Shown: piece by piece, positions 17,053 through 25,869 of the stretch
Layout of the letters: every line of letters begins with the position of its first letter
Position numbering within the stretch: position 1 is the stretch's first letter
Assembly (NCBI RefSeq): GCF_001938945.1
Contig: NZ_MKIO01000026.1
Location: 1 to 64,000, forward strand
From: Xaviernesmea rhizosphaerae
GTDB taxonomy: Bacteria; Pseudomonadota; Alphaproteobacteria; Rhizobiales; Rhizobiaceae
DNA length: 64,000 nucleotides
Direction: 5' to 3'
The notes under the pieces: model-generated
Database searches by the model: none
The model's input: only the letters and a program-made list of their open reading frames with translations
Told to the model about the DNA's origin: nothing
Translations under genes and position numbers: made by a program

Positions 17053-18165
17053 CTATCCACCGCTTGCTATGTTCAGTCGGTAGCGCGTCGCCTTGCGCTC
17101 GCCGGTGCGCAGCAACGCGCCCTTGTCGACCAGATCGGAGAGGTCGCGTGTAATGGTTGAGGGCGGAGCGCCGGTGATTGTCGCGTAGTTGCCGGCGCTA
17201 AGACCCCCAGTGAATCCTTCCGGCCCCTCGACCAGCATACGCAGCAGCACTTTCTCCTGCCGTTCGTTCAGCGCGCCACGCAACCTGTCCATGAAGCGTG
17301 TCTTCTCGATCAGAAAGCTGACCAACTCGTCCGCTGATTTCTGGGCCTCGAGCGCGCGGTCGGCGAACCATGAGAGCCAGTCATCTATGGCGAGCGTGGT
17401 GCTCGCCGCCTCGAGCATCGCGTAATAATCTTTGCGGTGTTTCAACAGCGATTTCGACAATGCGCTGAAGGTTGGCGTCGAGATTGCCCGTGCAAGCGCG
17501 CTCTCGGCGATCGCCCGGCCAATACGGCCATTGCCGTCCTCGAAAGGGTGGATGCTCTCGAACCACAAATGGGCGATGCCGGCACGGGTGAGTGCAGCAA
17601 GCTGCTCCGGTCCTTCGGGAGAGGTCCGTTCCAGCCATTCCAGAAGCCTGCCCATCTCGACCGCCAAGCGATCGGATGGAGGTGCTTCGAAGTGCACGCG
17701 CTGACGACCGAAAGCGCCTGAGACTATCTGCATCGGTTCGTCATGGCTGCGGTAGCTGCCGATATCGGCAATGTCACGGCGGCCGTTCATAACCATTCGG
17801 TGCCATTCAAACAGCCGTTCTTCGGTAATCGGATCAAGCGGGTGGCGATAGAGGTCCGCCATCATTTCGGCAATGCCAGCTTCGGCCGGCCTGCTGCGGA
17901 ACGCGGCCGCGGACATTCCGAGTTGGCGCCGAAGGGACGATTGCACGCTGTCGCGATCAAGGACTTCACCTTCGATCGCCGATGTGCTCAAAGCATCTGA
18001 GCTGAGCAGCTCGATCACGACCTCCTCGCGGTCGTCTTTTCCCAGATGGCGCATGGTGCCGACGGCGATAGCCGCATTCTCCATGAATGCCTGCTCTCTG
18101 ACCCGCAGGAGCTCAGGGTTCAACTCGAAGTTGGGCCACCCCGCCAATCCCCAATTCCACGCCAT
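17053..18165 (-). CDS. Fic-domain protein (DUF4172 type), probable AMPylase
   Basis: A 370-residue protein starting MAWNWGLAGWPNFELNPELL, the DUF4172 N terminus. An inhibitory helix STSAIEGE lies at about 60-67. The Fic active site HPFEDGNGRIGR is near residue 210 with the catalytic His, acidic Asp and both Gly-Asn/Gly-Arg elements intact. A C-terminal winged helix follows (ATITGAPPSTITRDLSDLVD). Fic proteins usually transfer AMP to target proteins and can act as toxins; the built-in inhibitory motif makes this a self-restrained type. I chose the second ATG because GGAG is correctly spaced before it and the family starts there. The repeated 11-base boxes upstream suggest autoregulation through the winged helix. 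Confidence 0.85.
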   Translation of the reverse strand: MAWNWGLAGWPNFELNPELLRVREQAFMENAAIAVGTMRHLGKDDREEVVIELLSSDALSTSAIEGEVLDRDSVQSSLRRQLGMSAAAFRSRPAEAGIAEMMADLYRHPLDPITEERLFEWHRMVMNGRRDIADIGSYRSHDEPMQIVSGAFGRQRVHFEAPPSDRLAVEMGRLLEWLERTSPEGPEQLAALTRAGIAHLWFESIHPFEDGNGRIGRAIAESALARAISTPTFSALSKSLLKHRKDYYAMLEAASTTLAIDDWLSWFADRALEAQKSADELVSFLIEKTRFMDRLRGALNERQEKVLLRMLVEGPEGFTGGLSAGNYATITGAPPSTITRDLSDLVDKGALLRTGERKATRYRLNIASGG

Positions 18166-18237
18166 GGGCGATAACTCCATGTTTATCGCCCATAATGACG
18201 CAATAATATGAGCGATAAAAGCGATTTTTTTCGCTCA
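18164..18237. promoter_or_regulatory. Probable fic operator: three ATGRGCGATAA boxes
   Basis: ATGGGCGATAA (18164-18174) and its perfect inverse TTATCGCCCAT (18183-18193) form an 11-base dyad with an 8-base spacer. A third copy, ATGAGCGATAA, starts at 18209 and is followed by an inverse half CGCTCAT. The dyad overlaps the start of the Fic gene. Self-binding by its C-terminal winged helix is a reasonable inference. Confidence 0.55.
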
Positions 18238-18256
18238 TCGCACCGAAGGCCGTCCA

Positions 18257-18507
18257 AAAGGCAGAGAAAGGAAGAAGGAAGAAACCCGTCGCAGACCGGC
18301 CTCTCCGTCGCAGCTTGCGCTTAACCGCCCCCTCCGCACCCCTGCCTGTCGTTCTCGTAAGGCTTTGCCCCGCTCGCCCTGACCGGCAGGGCCGCTCAGG
18401 CGCAGTTGCGCCGGTCTGCCCGCCCTGCGGTCCGGGAAGTGTCTTCGGAAAGAAATGGAGACGGACAAGAGTCGGCTAGGTGCCGGTTCCGAACCCGGAA
18501 GGAGCAA
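18257..18507 (+). repeat. Orphan inverted copy of the parB leader
   Basis: Read on the minus strand this matches 6323-6567 over about 245 bases, including CTCCTTCCGGGTTC, TTTCCGAAGACAC, CCGGACCGCAGGGCG and GAGAACGACAGGCAGGGGTG. Similarity ends exactly where parB would start. With the methylase tail at 16.9 kb it marks a lost second module in inverted orientation. Confidence 0.75.
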
Positions 18508-18543
18508 ATCCGATCGTGTCCCATGGCGTGGTGTAGCTTGATT

Positions 18544-18660
18544 TCATATCCATCGGTGATTTCCGGTAGGGTTGGGTTGCTTATTCGTCGCTGCCCAAGT
18601 CTCGTCGATGAACACGAGCCACTCAGCCGACACTACGCCAACGCCACGCCAAACCGTAAA
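18544..18660 (-). pseudogene. IS630-family transposase remnant
   Basis: A short minus-strand segment reads SAEWLVFIDETWAATN, the region around the first catalytic Asp of IS630 transposases (consensus RLVFIDETW). Nothing recognisable remains on either side and no terminal repeats were found. Confidence 0.4.
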
Positions 18661-18731
18661 CTTGGCGCTTTTAAAATCAAGGCAAGGGCCTCCCCGTCGC
18701 GACAGTGGCCGGGAGACTTTTTTTGCGGCGG

Positions 18732-20876
18732 TCAGGCCCAAAGCGCCTGTTGCTCCGGCCCGGCCATATGGGCGAGGAGCTGGTCGAAGCTCATGGGCCT
18801 GCCGAGCAGATAGCCCTGCAGCAGCTCGCAGCCGGCCTCCCGCGCGAAGGCGGCCTGTTCCGTCGTCTCGATCCCCTCGGCGGTGACGGGGATGCCGAGC
18901 GCGTTGGCAAGATCGATGGTCGCCCGGACCACGGCGTGTTCGTCGCTGGCGATCAGCGAGCGGTCGATCTTGACCTTGTCGAAGGCGAACTGACGGAGCG
19001 TGCCGATGCTGGCATGGCCCGAGCCGAAATCGTCCATGGCAAAGCGCACACCCTTTGCCCTGAGCGCCGTCATGGACCGGCAGGCGCGTTCGGGATGGGA
19101 GATGAGGGCGCCTTCTGTCACCTCGAGGATCAGCCTGCCGGCTGCAACCCCGTGCTTTTCAAGTGCGGTTTCGATCTCGAAGACGAAGCGCGGATTGGCC
19201 AGCTGCATGGGCGAAATATTGACTGAGAGGTCGAGCTTCGGAAGCTTGGCGAGCGCCGTCAGCGCCGCTTCCAGCACCTTCATCGACAGGCGCTCGATCA
19301 GGCCCGATTTTTCCGCAAGCGGAATGAAGACGGCAGGGCTCACCGGCCCTGTCCGGGGAGACCACCGCGCCAGGGCCTCGACGCCCCGGGTGCGCCCGGT
19401 GAGCGTGCAGACGAGGGGCTGGAAGACGACGCCGATCTCATCCCTGTCGATCGCCGCGCGCAGCTTGTCTTCGAGGACGAACAGGCTTTTGCGCTGCTCG
19501 TCGAGCTCGGCAGTATAGCTTTGAACCTGGCCACGCCCGGCGTCCTTCGCGCAGTAGAGAGCCAGATCGGCGCGGTGCACGGTCTCAAGCGCGTCCTTGC
19601 TCTTCACCACGCTGGCGTAACCGATGCTCGCCCCGATCTCCACGTGATGCGCATCGATGAGGAATGGCTGTCCAAGCGCCCGCACAATGGCATTGCCGAT
19701 TCCGGAGGGATCGTGCTCGCCGGCATGCAGCAGCGCGAATTCGTCGCCGCCGAAACGGCCGATGGCCAAGGCCTTAGGTGTCGTCATGCGCAGCGTATCG
19801 GCGACCGCGCGCAAGAGCCTGTCCCCGGCAGCGTGGCCCCAGACATCGTTGACGCCCTTGAACCCGTCGAGATCGATGAGATGGAGGATGGCTTCGGTAG
19901 GCGCCCGGCTGATCGCCGCCAGCATGCCGGCGCGATTGTGAAGGCCGGTCAGATGGTCGTGCGTCGCATCATGGATCGCCTGGCGCGCGAGCATGCTCTC
20001 CTTCTTCAAGGCAATGCGGAAGGAAAAGACGACGATGACGACAATGACGAAGAGAAGGCTTCCGAGGGCTTGAAGCTTCGGAAGAGCGGTGTTGTAGACC
20101 GCCGTTCCCGGATCGGATTTCGGCCACACGAAGTAGCCGAGCGGCTCGCCCTGATAGTTGGTGATCAGCCGCCAGGATTGCTTGGGATCGGGCTCCGGCT
20201 GGATCCGCAGCGCCCGGATCTGGAACTCCTCGGAAATCCCGTCGATGTAGGTGGATGTCAGGGTCTTGAAGAAGGTCAGCGTATAGTGTGCCTTGTCGAT
20301 ATCCGGGTCGTTGGTGGGGCGAATGCCCAGCGTCGCCATCACGACGATGCCCTGATTGATTTGATGGAGATCGAGCAGGGTACGCACGTTTTCCCGCTTC
20401 GATGCAACGAGGGATCGCCTGACGAGTTCGGGGCCGAAGAGCGCCGCGGCGTCGATCGGCTTTCCCTTCAAATAGGCCGCCACCTGGCGTCCGTCCGGCG
20501 CAAGCACCACGACGCCGTCATAAAGCGGATAATCCGTGCTGACCGCACCCCAGTTGTCCTTGATCCAGTCGGCATTTCCGGACCGCGCGGCGGCATAGGC
20601 GTCGTCCCACACGGCATTGTCACGCACCGTGCCGGCAAGCCGCTTCTTCACGGAGGAGACGGCGGCCGAAACCGCATTCACAAGGCGCCGTTCGTCAAGA
20701 TCGTTCGCCGCGTCGCGCATGGTCATGACCGTACTCAGGGCCAGAGCGCCGATGGCGATAAGCAAGCCAACGACGACCACAGCCGACACGGCGAACCTGT
20801 AGGACGCGTGATTGATTTTAAGACGACCTGGCACCTGATATCCGCTTGGGTAAAGGGCGACATTATGTCGTTGCAT
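18732..20876 (-). CDS. Membrane GGDEF-EAL protein with CHASE4-like sensor
   Basis: A 714-residue protein. A membrane segment at about 29-50 (VSAVVVVGLLIAIGALAL), a periplasmic region of CHASE4 type (about 55-265, VRDNAVWDDAYAAA), a second membrane segment near 275-292 (LLFVIVVIVVFSF), a GGDEF domain (motif RFGGDEFALL near 375) and an EAL domain (GVEALARW near 500; DDFGSG and TAEGIE present) are visible. Both active-site signatures are intact, so it could make or degrade cyclic di-GMP. No RxxD inhibitory site is seen five residues before GGDEF. The ATG has no clear ribosome-binding site. It adjoins insertion debris and is transcribed away from the catabolic cluster. Confidence 0.9.
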   Translation of the reverse strand: MQRHNVALYPSGYQVPGRLKINHASYRFAVSAVVVVGLLIAIGALALSTVMTMRDAANDLDERRLVNAVSAAVSSVKKRLAGTVRDNAVWDDAYAAARSGNADWIKDNWGAVSTDYPLYDGVVVLAPDGRQVAAYLKGKPIDAAALFGPELVRRSLVASKRENVRTLLDLHQINQGIVVMATLGIRPTNDPDIDKAHYTLTFFKTLTSTYIDGISEEFQIRALRIQPEPDPKQSWRLITNYQGEPLGYFVWPKSDPGTAVYNTALPKLQALGSLLFVIVVIVVFSFRIALKKESMLARQAIHDATHDHLTGLHNRAGMLAAISRAPTEAILHLIDLDGFKGVNDVWGHAAGDRLLRAVADTLRMTTPKALAIGRFGGDEFALLHAGEHDPSGIGNAIVRALGQPFLIDAHHVEIGASIGYASVVKSKDALETVHRADLALYCAKDAGRGQVQSYTAELDEQRKSLFVLEDKLRAAIDRDEIGVVFQPLVCTLTGRTRGVEALARWSPRTGPVSPAVFIPLAEKSGLIERLSMKVLEAALTALAKLPKLDLSVNISPMQLANPRFVFEIETALEKHGVAAGRLILEVTEGALISHPERACRSMTALRAKGVRFAMDDFGSGHASIGTLRQFAFDKVKIDRSLIASDEHAVVRATIDLANALGIPVTAEGIETTEQAAFAREAGCELLQGYLLGRPMSFDQLLAHMAGPEQQALWA

Positions 20877-21189
20877 CAGTTGGTGCGTGATGCACGCCGA
20901 ATTTCGACCGGGATAGTCCTATCAGGAACCTCTTGCCGTTTCGTTTGAGTGATCATCCGAAATTTAAAGGCGGATCTTGACGAATAGTTTACCAGTGCCG
21001 TGCAATGGGCCAAGGTCCGGCGAAGACACGCTCGCCGGGCCTTGCCGTTTCGGGACTGCGAGGCCTATGACGTCTCGCATACCCGAGCGTTGGCCAGTAA
21101 ACACAAGGATGCGAGACGATTGCGCCGCCGCAACGCCCGGTATGATGTCAAAGACGACAATCTCGCCAAAGCTTGTGTTGGCCGGCTGC
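20877..21189. other. Gene-free region with two strong inverted repeats
   Basis: No convincing ORF. CAAGGTCCGGCGA (21011-21023) pairs with TCGCCGGGCCTTG (21032-21044), twelve of thirteen positions. CGTCTCGCAT (21071-21080) pairs perfectly with ATGCGAGACG (21109-21118). No T-run follows either. They lie downstream of the SorC-type gene and could end or stabilise its mRNA, or form a small RNA. Confidence 0.45.
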
Positions 21190-22164
21190 CTAGCCGCCAA
21201 GCGCATCGAGCCTCAGTGCGGCATCACCATCGATAATGAGGCCGCTGACCATGCCGCTGCGCAAAAGCGCGCGTGCGGCCTGCGCCTTTTCCTCACCCGC
21301 GATCAGCAGGATGACCTTCAATCGCTTCAACTCCTCGAGACCAAGCGCGATCGTCCGGTCGTTCAGGTCGTGTTTCACCTGTCGCCCCCGGTCATCGAAG
21401 AAGATGCCGTTGGTGTCGCCGACGGCGCCTGCCGCATGCAGGCTTTCGAGATCGGCGCGACTGATCATGCCCTGGCGGCGCAGAAGGGACTGTTCGGTCA
21501 ATTCGCCTGCGCTGATGAAGCAGACGGCAGCGGACCGGGCAATCTCCATCGCCTTGACCACCGAGCGCTGCGAGACGAGCACTTTGCGGTCCTCCACCGA
21601 GTCGGCAATGAAGGGCACGGGCAGGAAAAAGCCTTCGCCGCCTGTGCGCCGGGCGAGCGTGTGAACCACTTCGAACGGGTTATAGGCATTGTTTGCCGTG
21701 AGCGAGCCCATCATCGAGATGAAGCGGGCGTGCGGCGCGCGTACACCTGCCAGCTGTAGCGTCATCTGCTCGATGGTGCGGCCCCAGCCGGTGCCGACGG
21801 TGATCGGATCGTTCTCCTCCAAGAGCCGCTTGAGATGGTTGGCGGCCGCCACGCCGACGGCGCGCAAGGCAATCTGCTGGCGCAGATCGGCATCGGCCTT
21901 CATCGCATCGAAGCCAAAAGCGGGCGTGGAGGTGCAGAAGTCCAGGCCGAAGCGCTGCTGGATCTCGGTTTCCACCGGCATGACGCCGACGCGCTGGTGA
22001 TCGATGGAGATGCTGACGAGCCCGGTTTCGCGGGCCTCGCCCAGCATCTTGTTGACCCGCGCCCGTGTCAGTCCGAGGCGCGAGGCCGTCGCCTCCTGGT
22101 TGAGTCCGCCGACATAATAGTACCAGGCGGCCCGCACCATCAGCTCCTCATCCCCATCGCTCAT
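21190..22164 (-). CDS. SorC-family sugar-binding transcriptional regulator
   Basis: A 324-residue protein starting MSDGDEELMVRAAWYYYVGG after GGAGAGGATGCTGAA; a TTG seven codons upstream is less likely. The N-terminal helix-turn-helix is NQEATASRLGLTRARVNKML. The remainder is the SorC/CggR effector domain, with PITVGTGWGRTIEQ and ISMMGSLTANNAYNPFE, where phosphorylated sugars or polyols bind in characterised members. It is divergent from the ABC-importer operon with a 132-base gap that holds direct repeats and a promoter, so it most likely controls the catabolic cluster in response to its substrate or a phosphorylated intermediate. Confidence 0.85.
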   Translation of the reverse strand: MSDGDEELMVRAAWYYYVGGLNQEATASRLGLTRARVNKMLGEARETGLVSISIDHQRVGVMPVETEIQQRFGLDFCTSTPAFGFDAMKADADLRQQIALRAVGVAAANHLKRLLEENDPITVGTGWGRTIEQMTLQLAGVRAPHARFISMMGSLTANNAYNPFEVVHTLARRTGGEGFFLPVPFIADSVEDRKVLVSQRSVVKAMEIARSAAVCFISAGELTEQSLLRRQGMISRADLESLHAAGAVGDTNGIFFDDRGRQVKHDLNDRTIALGLEELKRLKVILLIAGEEKAQAARALLRSGMVSGLIIDGDAALRLDALGG

Positions 22165-22181
22165 TTCAGCATCCTCTCCAG

Positions 22182-22225
22182 ACAAATGTAATTCTGATTG
22201 ACAATTGTAACAGCGATCCTATCAA
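22182..22225 (+). promoter_or_regulatory. Promoter and candidate operator of the catabolic operon
   Basis: TTGACA (22198-22203) and TATCAA (22220-22225) are separated by 16 bases, a sigma-70-like promoter facing the operon. Direct repeats ACAAATGTAA (22182-22191) and ACAATTGTAA (22201-22210), 19 bases apart, surround and overlap the -35, as expected for a regulator site. Confidence 0.5.
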
Positions 22226-22296
22226 TAGGCCATCCGCGTAGGGAGCGCGGATGAGGAGGCGGGTCAATGACAGCACCCGTGACGGAGGAGGAAAAA

Positions 22297-23244
22297 ATGT
22301 CTGGAATGTGGAGGAAGGCGGCCATCGTCGCCGCCGCTCAGCTGCTGCTGAGCGCCATCAGTGCCCATGCCACCAACATCGCCTGGGTGCATGCCAATGC
22401 CGCCGCGCAATCCGAGCAACGCGTCAAGGCCGGGTTCGATGCGTGGCTGAAGTCGTCGGGCAAGGACTGGAACGTCAGCGTGCTCGACAGTGGAGGGTCG
22501 GGCGAGCGCACCGCGTCGAACCTGCAGGACGCCGCCTCGCGTGGCGTCGATGCGATCATCATCACCATGGCGGATCTGCGCGCCTCGCGGGCCGCGCTCG
22601 ATGCGGCCATTGCCGCCAAGATCCCGATCGTCACGGTGGACAGCGGCTATGTGCCGGGTGTGCTCGCGGACATCACCACGAACAACTGGGCCATGTCCGC
22701 TGATGTCTCGCCCTATCTGCTGAACGAGCTCGGCGGCAAGGGCAACATTATCTTTCTGCGCATGGCGGAGCATCACGGCACCCGCAAGCGTGGCGATGTC
22801 ATGGCCACCATCCTGAAGGAATATCCCGACATCAAGGTGCTGGCGGAGCACAACATCAAATATACCGCGTTCTTCGAGGACACGACCTCGACGATGCAGG
22901 ATTATGCCTCCCGCTTCGGCGATCAGATCAACGCCGTCTGGGCGCCCTGGGACGAGCCGGCGCAGGCCTCGATCAATGCGCTGAAGGCCGCCGGCCTCAA
23001 CAACGTCAAGGTCATCGGCATCGACGGCCATCCCAATGCGGTGGCCGAAGTCTGCAAGCCGGATGGCATGATGATCGCCACGGTCTCCCAGCCCTTCGAA
23101 AAGATGGGCGCGCAGGCCGGGGAATGGATCGAGGATATCGTCGTCAAGAAGGAGGACCCCGCCAAGGTCATTCCGTCCAAGACGGTCTATCTCGATGCGC
23201 CTTTGGTCACCAAGCAGAACTGCAAGGACTTCCTCCCGAAGTGA
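22297..23244 (+). CDS. Ribose-type ABC transporter substrate-binding protein
   Basis: A 315-residue periplasmic binding protein of the RbsB/periplasmic-binding-4 type. It starts after GGAGGAGGAAAAA and has a signal peptide (WRKAAIVAAAQLLLSAISAHA, cut near Ala-Thr). The fold is recognised by NIAWVHANAAAQSEQRVKAG, DAIIITMADLRASRAAL, and the hinge region INAVWAPWDEPAQASINALK. It would capture the imported sugar or polyol in the periplasm and hand it to the ATPase/permease encoded next. The ligand cannot be read from sequence. First gene of the operon. Confidence 0.9.
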   Translation: MSGMWRKAAIVAAAQLLLSAISAHATNIAWVHANAAAQSEQRVKAGFDAWLKSSGKDWNVSVLDSGGSGERTASNLQDAASRGVDAIIITMADLRASRAALDAAIAAKIPIVTVDSGYVPGVLADITTNNWAMSADVSPYLLNELGGKGNIIFLRMAEHHGTRKRGDVMATILKEYPDIKVLAEHNIKYTAFFEDTTSTMQDYASRFGDQINAVWAPWDEPAQASINALKAAGLNNVKVIGIDGHPNAVAEVCKPDGMMIATVSQPFEKMGAQAGEWIEDIVVKKEDPAKVIPSKTVYLDAPLVTKQNCKDFLPK

Positions 23245-23337
23245 CCGCCGCCGGCCGGCCCCTTGATGCGGGCCGGCCGTTCCGCCGCGCGACGTGACGC
23301 GCGGTCTTTGACCGGACAGCATGCGGGGAGGCACGCC

Positions 23338-24849
23338 ATGACCGTCAGACTATCGGATATCGTCATGCAATATCCGGGCACGCGAGCGCTCGACCATGTC
23401 GATGTCGACTTTCTCTTTTCCGAGGTGCACGGGCTGATCGGCGAAAACGGCGCCGGCAAGACCACCCTCGTCAGCATTCTCGGTGGCAGCAAGCAGCCGA
23501 CCTCGGGCACCATCGCGATCGCCGGGGTGGAAACCGCGCTGGCCAGCGCCGGCGATGCGCTGGCCAAGGGCATTGCGCATGTCTCGCAGGAAGGCAGCCT
23601 GGTACCCGGCCTCACAGCCGCCCAGAACATCCTGCTGGGCGACGAGCCGCGCCTCGGCCTCGGCATCATCGACACGCGCGCGCTGAAGCGGCGGGCGACG
23701 GAGCTTCTTGCGCGCTGGTTTCCGCAGGTCTCGATCGACCTTGATGCCGCTGTCGCTACGCTGCCGGTGGCCGACCAGAAGGTGATCGAAATCGTGCGCG
23801 CGCTGCGCGGCGAAATCCGCCTGCTCATCCTCGACGAACCGACGGCGACACTGCCGGCGCGCGAGAAGGAAAACCTCTGGCGCATCATCCGCTCGCTGCC
23901 GCCGCGCGGCGTCGGCGTCGTGCTCGTCAGCCACTTTCTCTCCGAGGTCAAGGCGCTGAGCGACCGCATCACCGTCCTGCGCGACGGCCGGCATGTGACG
24001 ACGCTGCCGGCTGATGAGGTGAGCGAAGCACAGCTTGTCGATTTCATGCTTCAGCGCGCCGGCAAGCCGACGACGGCCATTGCCGAAGATGCTGAGAGCG
24101 CCCGCGCAACCGGCGAAACGGTGATGGACATTGCCGACTGGCATGTCGGCGGCGTGCGCGTGGAGCGCTTCGCGATCCGCGCGGGGGAAATCGTCGGCCT
24201 GATCGGCTTGACCGGAGCCGGCCATTTCGGCTTCGCGCGCTCGCTTTACACGGGCGAAGGCTTCCTCTCCGGCAGGACGGTTTTTGCCGGCCAGCCGCTT
24301 GCCCGGCCCGATGCGCGCGGCATGAAGGCGCGCGGCGTGGCCTTTATTCCCGATCATCGCATGGAGAATTCACTGATCGGGGAATGGAGCGTGCGCGAGA
24401 ACCTCGCCATGGTCCACCCGCAGGCCGGCGCCCGTGCCGGCGTGCTCTCCATGGGTCTGGAGGAGAAGGCCGCGCGGACGGCTATGGCGCTCTTCAATGT
24501 CAAAGCGCATTCGCCGGAGCAGCGCATTCAGGATCTGAGCGGCGGCAACAAGCAGAAGGTCTCGATCGGCAAATGGCTCTATGGCGCGCCCGAGCGCTAC
24601 CGGCTGATGATCTTTGTCGAGCCGACGGAGGGTGTCGATATCGGCGCCAAGCGGGAGATCCACCGCCACATCCGGCGGCTGGCCGCCGAAGGCGCTGCCA
24701 TCATCGTGGCCTCCAGCGACCTCATGGAGGTGGCCGACATCGCCGACCGTGTCGTGCCCTTCGTCCAGGGCCAAGCGGCGCCCGCCCTGAGCCGAGCCGA
24801 ATTTTCCGAATCGCGTTTCATCGCAGCCATGGCAGGAGATCCCCAATGA
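23338..24849 (+). CDS. Ribose-type ABC importer ATPase (two nucleotide-binding domains)
   Basis: A 503-residue RbsA-type protein starting MTVRLSDIVMQYPGTRALDH after GGGGAGGCACGCC. The first domain has a complete Walker A (GENGAGKTT, 35-43) and Walker B (LLILDEPTATLP near 164), though its signature region is LPVADQKV and not LSGGQ. The second domain has LSGGNKQK (near 400) but a degenerate Walker A (GLTGAGHFG, Lys replaced by His). Its Walker B reads MIFVEPTEGVD, with Val where Asp is usual. Degeneracy of the second site is common in this family, the Asp loss less so. The stop overlaps the permease start (ATGA). Confidence 0.9.
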   Translation: MTVRLSDIVMQYPGTRALDHVDVDFLFSEVHGLIGENGAGKTTLVSILGGSKQPTSGTIAIAGVETALASAGDALAKGIAHVSQEGSLVPGLTAAQNILLGDEPRLGLGIIDTRALKRRATELLARWFPQVSIDLDAAVATLPVADQKVIEIVRALRGEIRLLILDEPTATLPAREKENLWRIIRSLPPRGVGVVLVSHFLSEVKALSDRITVLRDGRHVTTLPADEVSEAQLVDFMLQRAGKPTTAIAEDAESARATGETVMDIADWHVGGVRVERFAIRAGEIVGLIGLTGAGHFGFARSLYTGEGFLSGRTVFAGQPLARPDARGMKARGVAFIPDHRMENSLIGEWSVRENLAMVHPQAGARAGVLSMGLEEKAARTAMALFNVKAHSPEQRIQDLSGGNKQKVSIGKWLYGAPERYRLMIFVEPTEGVDIGAKREIHRHIRRLAAEGAAIIVASSDLMEVADIADRVVPFVQGQAAPALSRAEFSESRFIAAMAGDPQ

Positions 24850-25838
24850 CCGCGCAGGCGCGTCCCCTCGTCGAGGCCCAGGAGGCCTCATCCCGCAAGA
24901 GCCGCGACCAGTGGCTTCTCAAATACAGCACGCTGCTGGCGCTTTTCCTCCTCTTTGCAGGCTTCGCGCTGACGGTCGATCGCTTTCTGACGGCCTCCAA
25001 CCTGCTGAACATCGTCCAGCAGATTTCGATGCTGACGATCGTCGGCGCAGGGCTGACCTTTGGCTTCGCCGCACGCGAGATGGATCTTTCGGTCGGCTAC
25101 ACGGTCGGGCTCAGCGGCATTCTGGTGCCGCTGATGCTCATCTCCGGCGTGCCTCTGCCGCTCGCGCTCCTGGGCGCGGTGGCTGCGGGCTTTGCGGTGG
25201 GAGCCATCAATTCGATGCTGGTCACGCTCGTCGGCATTCCCTCGCTGATCGCCACGCTGGCCACGGGCTCGATCCTCTACGGGATCAATTTCATGAGCAC
25301 CGGCGGCCGGGCGATCTATGGCGGCCTGCCCGATAGTTTCCTCTTTCTCGGCCAGGGGCAGATCCTCGGCATTCCCGTTCTGGCCTATGCCATGCTGCTC
25401 TTCGTGCTGGTTGCCTGGTTCCTGATGGAGCGCACCATCTTCGGCCGCTACATCTATGCCGTGGGCGGCAATCTGAAGGCCGCCGAGCTGTCGGGTGTCA
25501 ACGGCCGCTTCTATCGCTCGGCCGCGCTCGTCGTCTGCAGCCTCTTTGCCGCCATGGCCGGCGCGCTTCTGGCCGCCCGGCTGGGCTCCGGCCAGCCCAA
25601 TGCCGGCGAGCGCTATTTGCTCGATGGCCTGGCGACCGTCTTCATCGGCATGACCATGATCCGCCCGGGCACGGCCACCGTTACCGGCACCTTCTTCGGC
25701 GCGCTCTTCATCGGCGTCATCAACAACGGGCTCAACCTCGTGGGCATGGACACTTACGTCCAGAGCATCGTGAAGGGCCTGATCATCCTCGTGGCCGTCG
25801 CCATCGTCTCCAGGACGACGAAGCTGAAGCTTCTGTGA
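24846..25838 (+). CDS. Ribose-type ABC transporter permease
   Basis: A 330-residue membrane protein of the RbsC family with about eight hydrophobic segments, for example YSTLLALFLLFAGFALTV, LALLGAVAAGFAVGAINS and AYAMLLFVLVAWFL. The family loop around AREMDLSVGYTVGLSG and AVGGNLKAAELSGVN is present. The start overlaps the ATPase stop, so all three importer genes are co-translated. It forms the inner-membrane channel with the double ATPase. Confidence 0.9.
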   Translation: MTAQARPLVEAQEASSRKSRDQWLLKYSTLLALFLLFAGFALTVDRFLTASNLLNIVQQISMLTIVGAGLTFGFAAREMDLSVGYTVGLSGILVPLMLISGVPLPLALLGAVAAGFAVGAINSMLVTLVGIPSLIATLATGSILYGINFMSTGGRAIYGGLPDSFLFLGQGQILGIPVLAYAMLLFVLVAWFLMERTIFGRYIYAVGGNLKAAELSGVNGRFYRSAALVVCSLFAAMAGALLAARLGSGQPNAGERYLLDGLATVFIGMTMIRPGTATVTGTFFGALFIGVINNGLNLVGMDTYVQSIVKGLIILVAVAIVSRTTKLKLL

Positions 25839-25869
25839 CGCATCCCCCAGACCCATCCGGGAGTCCCTC

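Noticed and set aside
22264..24357. Minus-strand frames of about 335-356 codons opposite the importer genes
   Set aside because: Their translations are His/Arg/Gly-rich low-complexity shadows, while the plus frames match RbsB and RbsA proteins.
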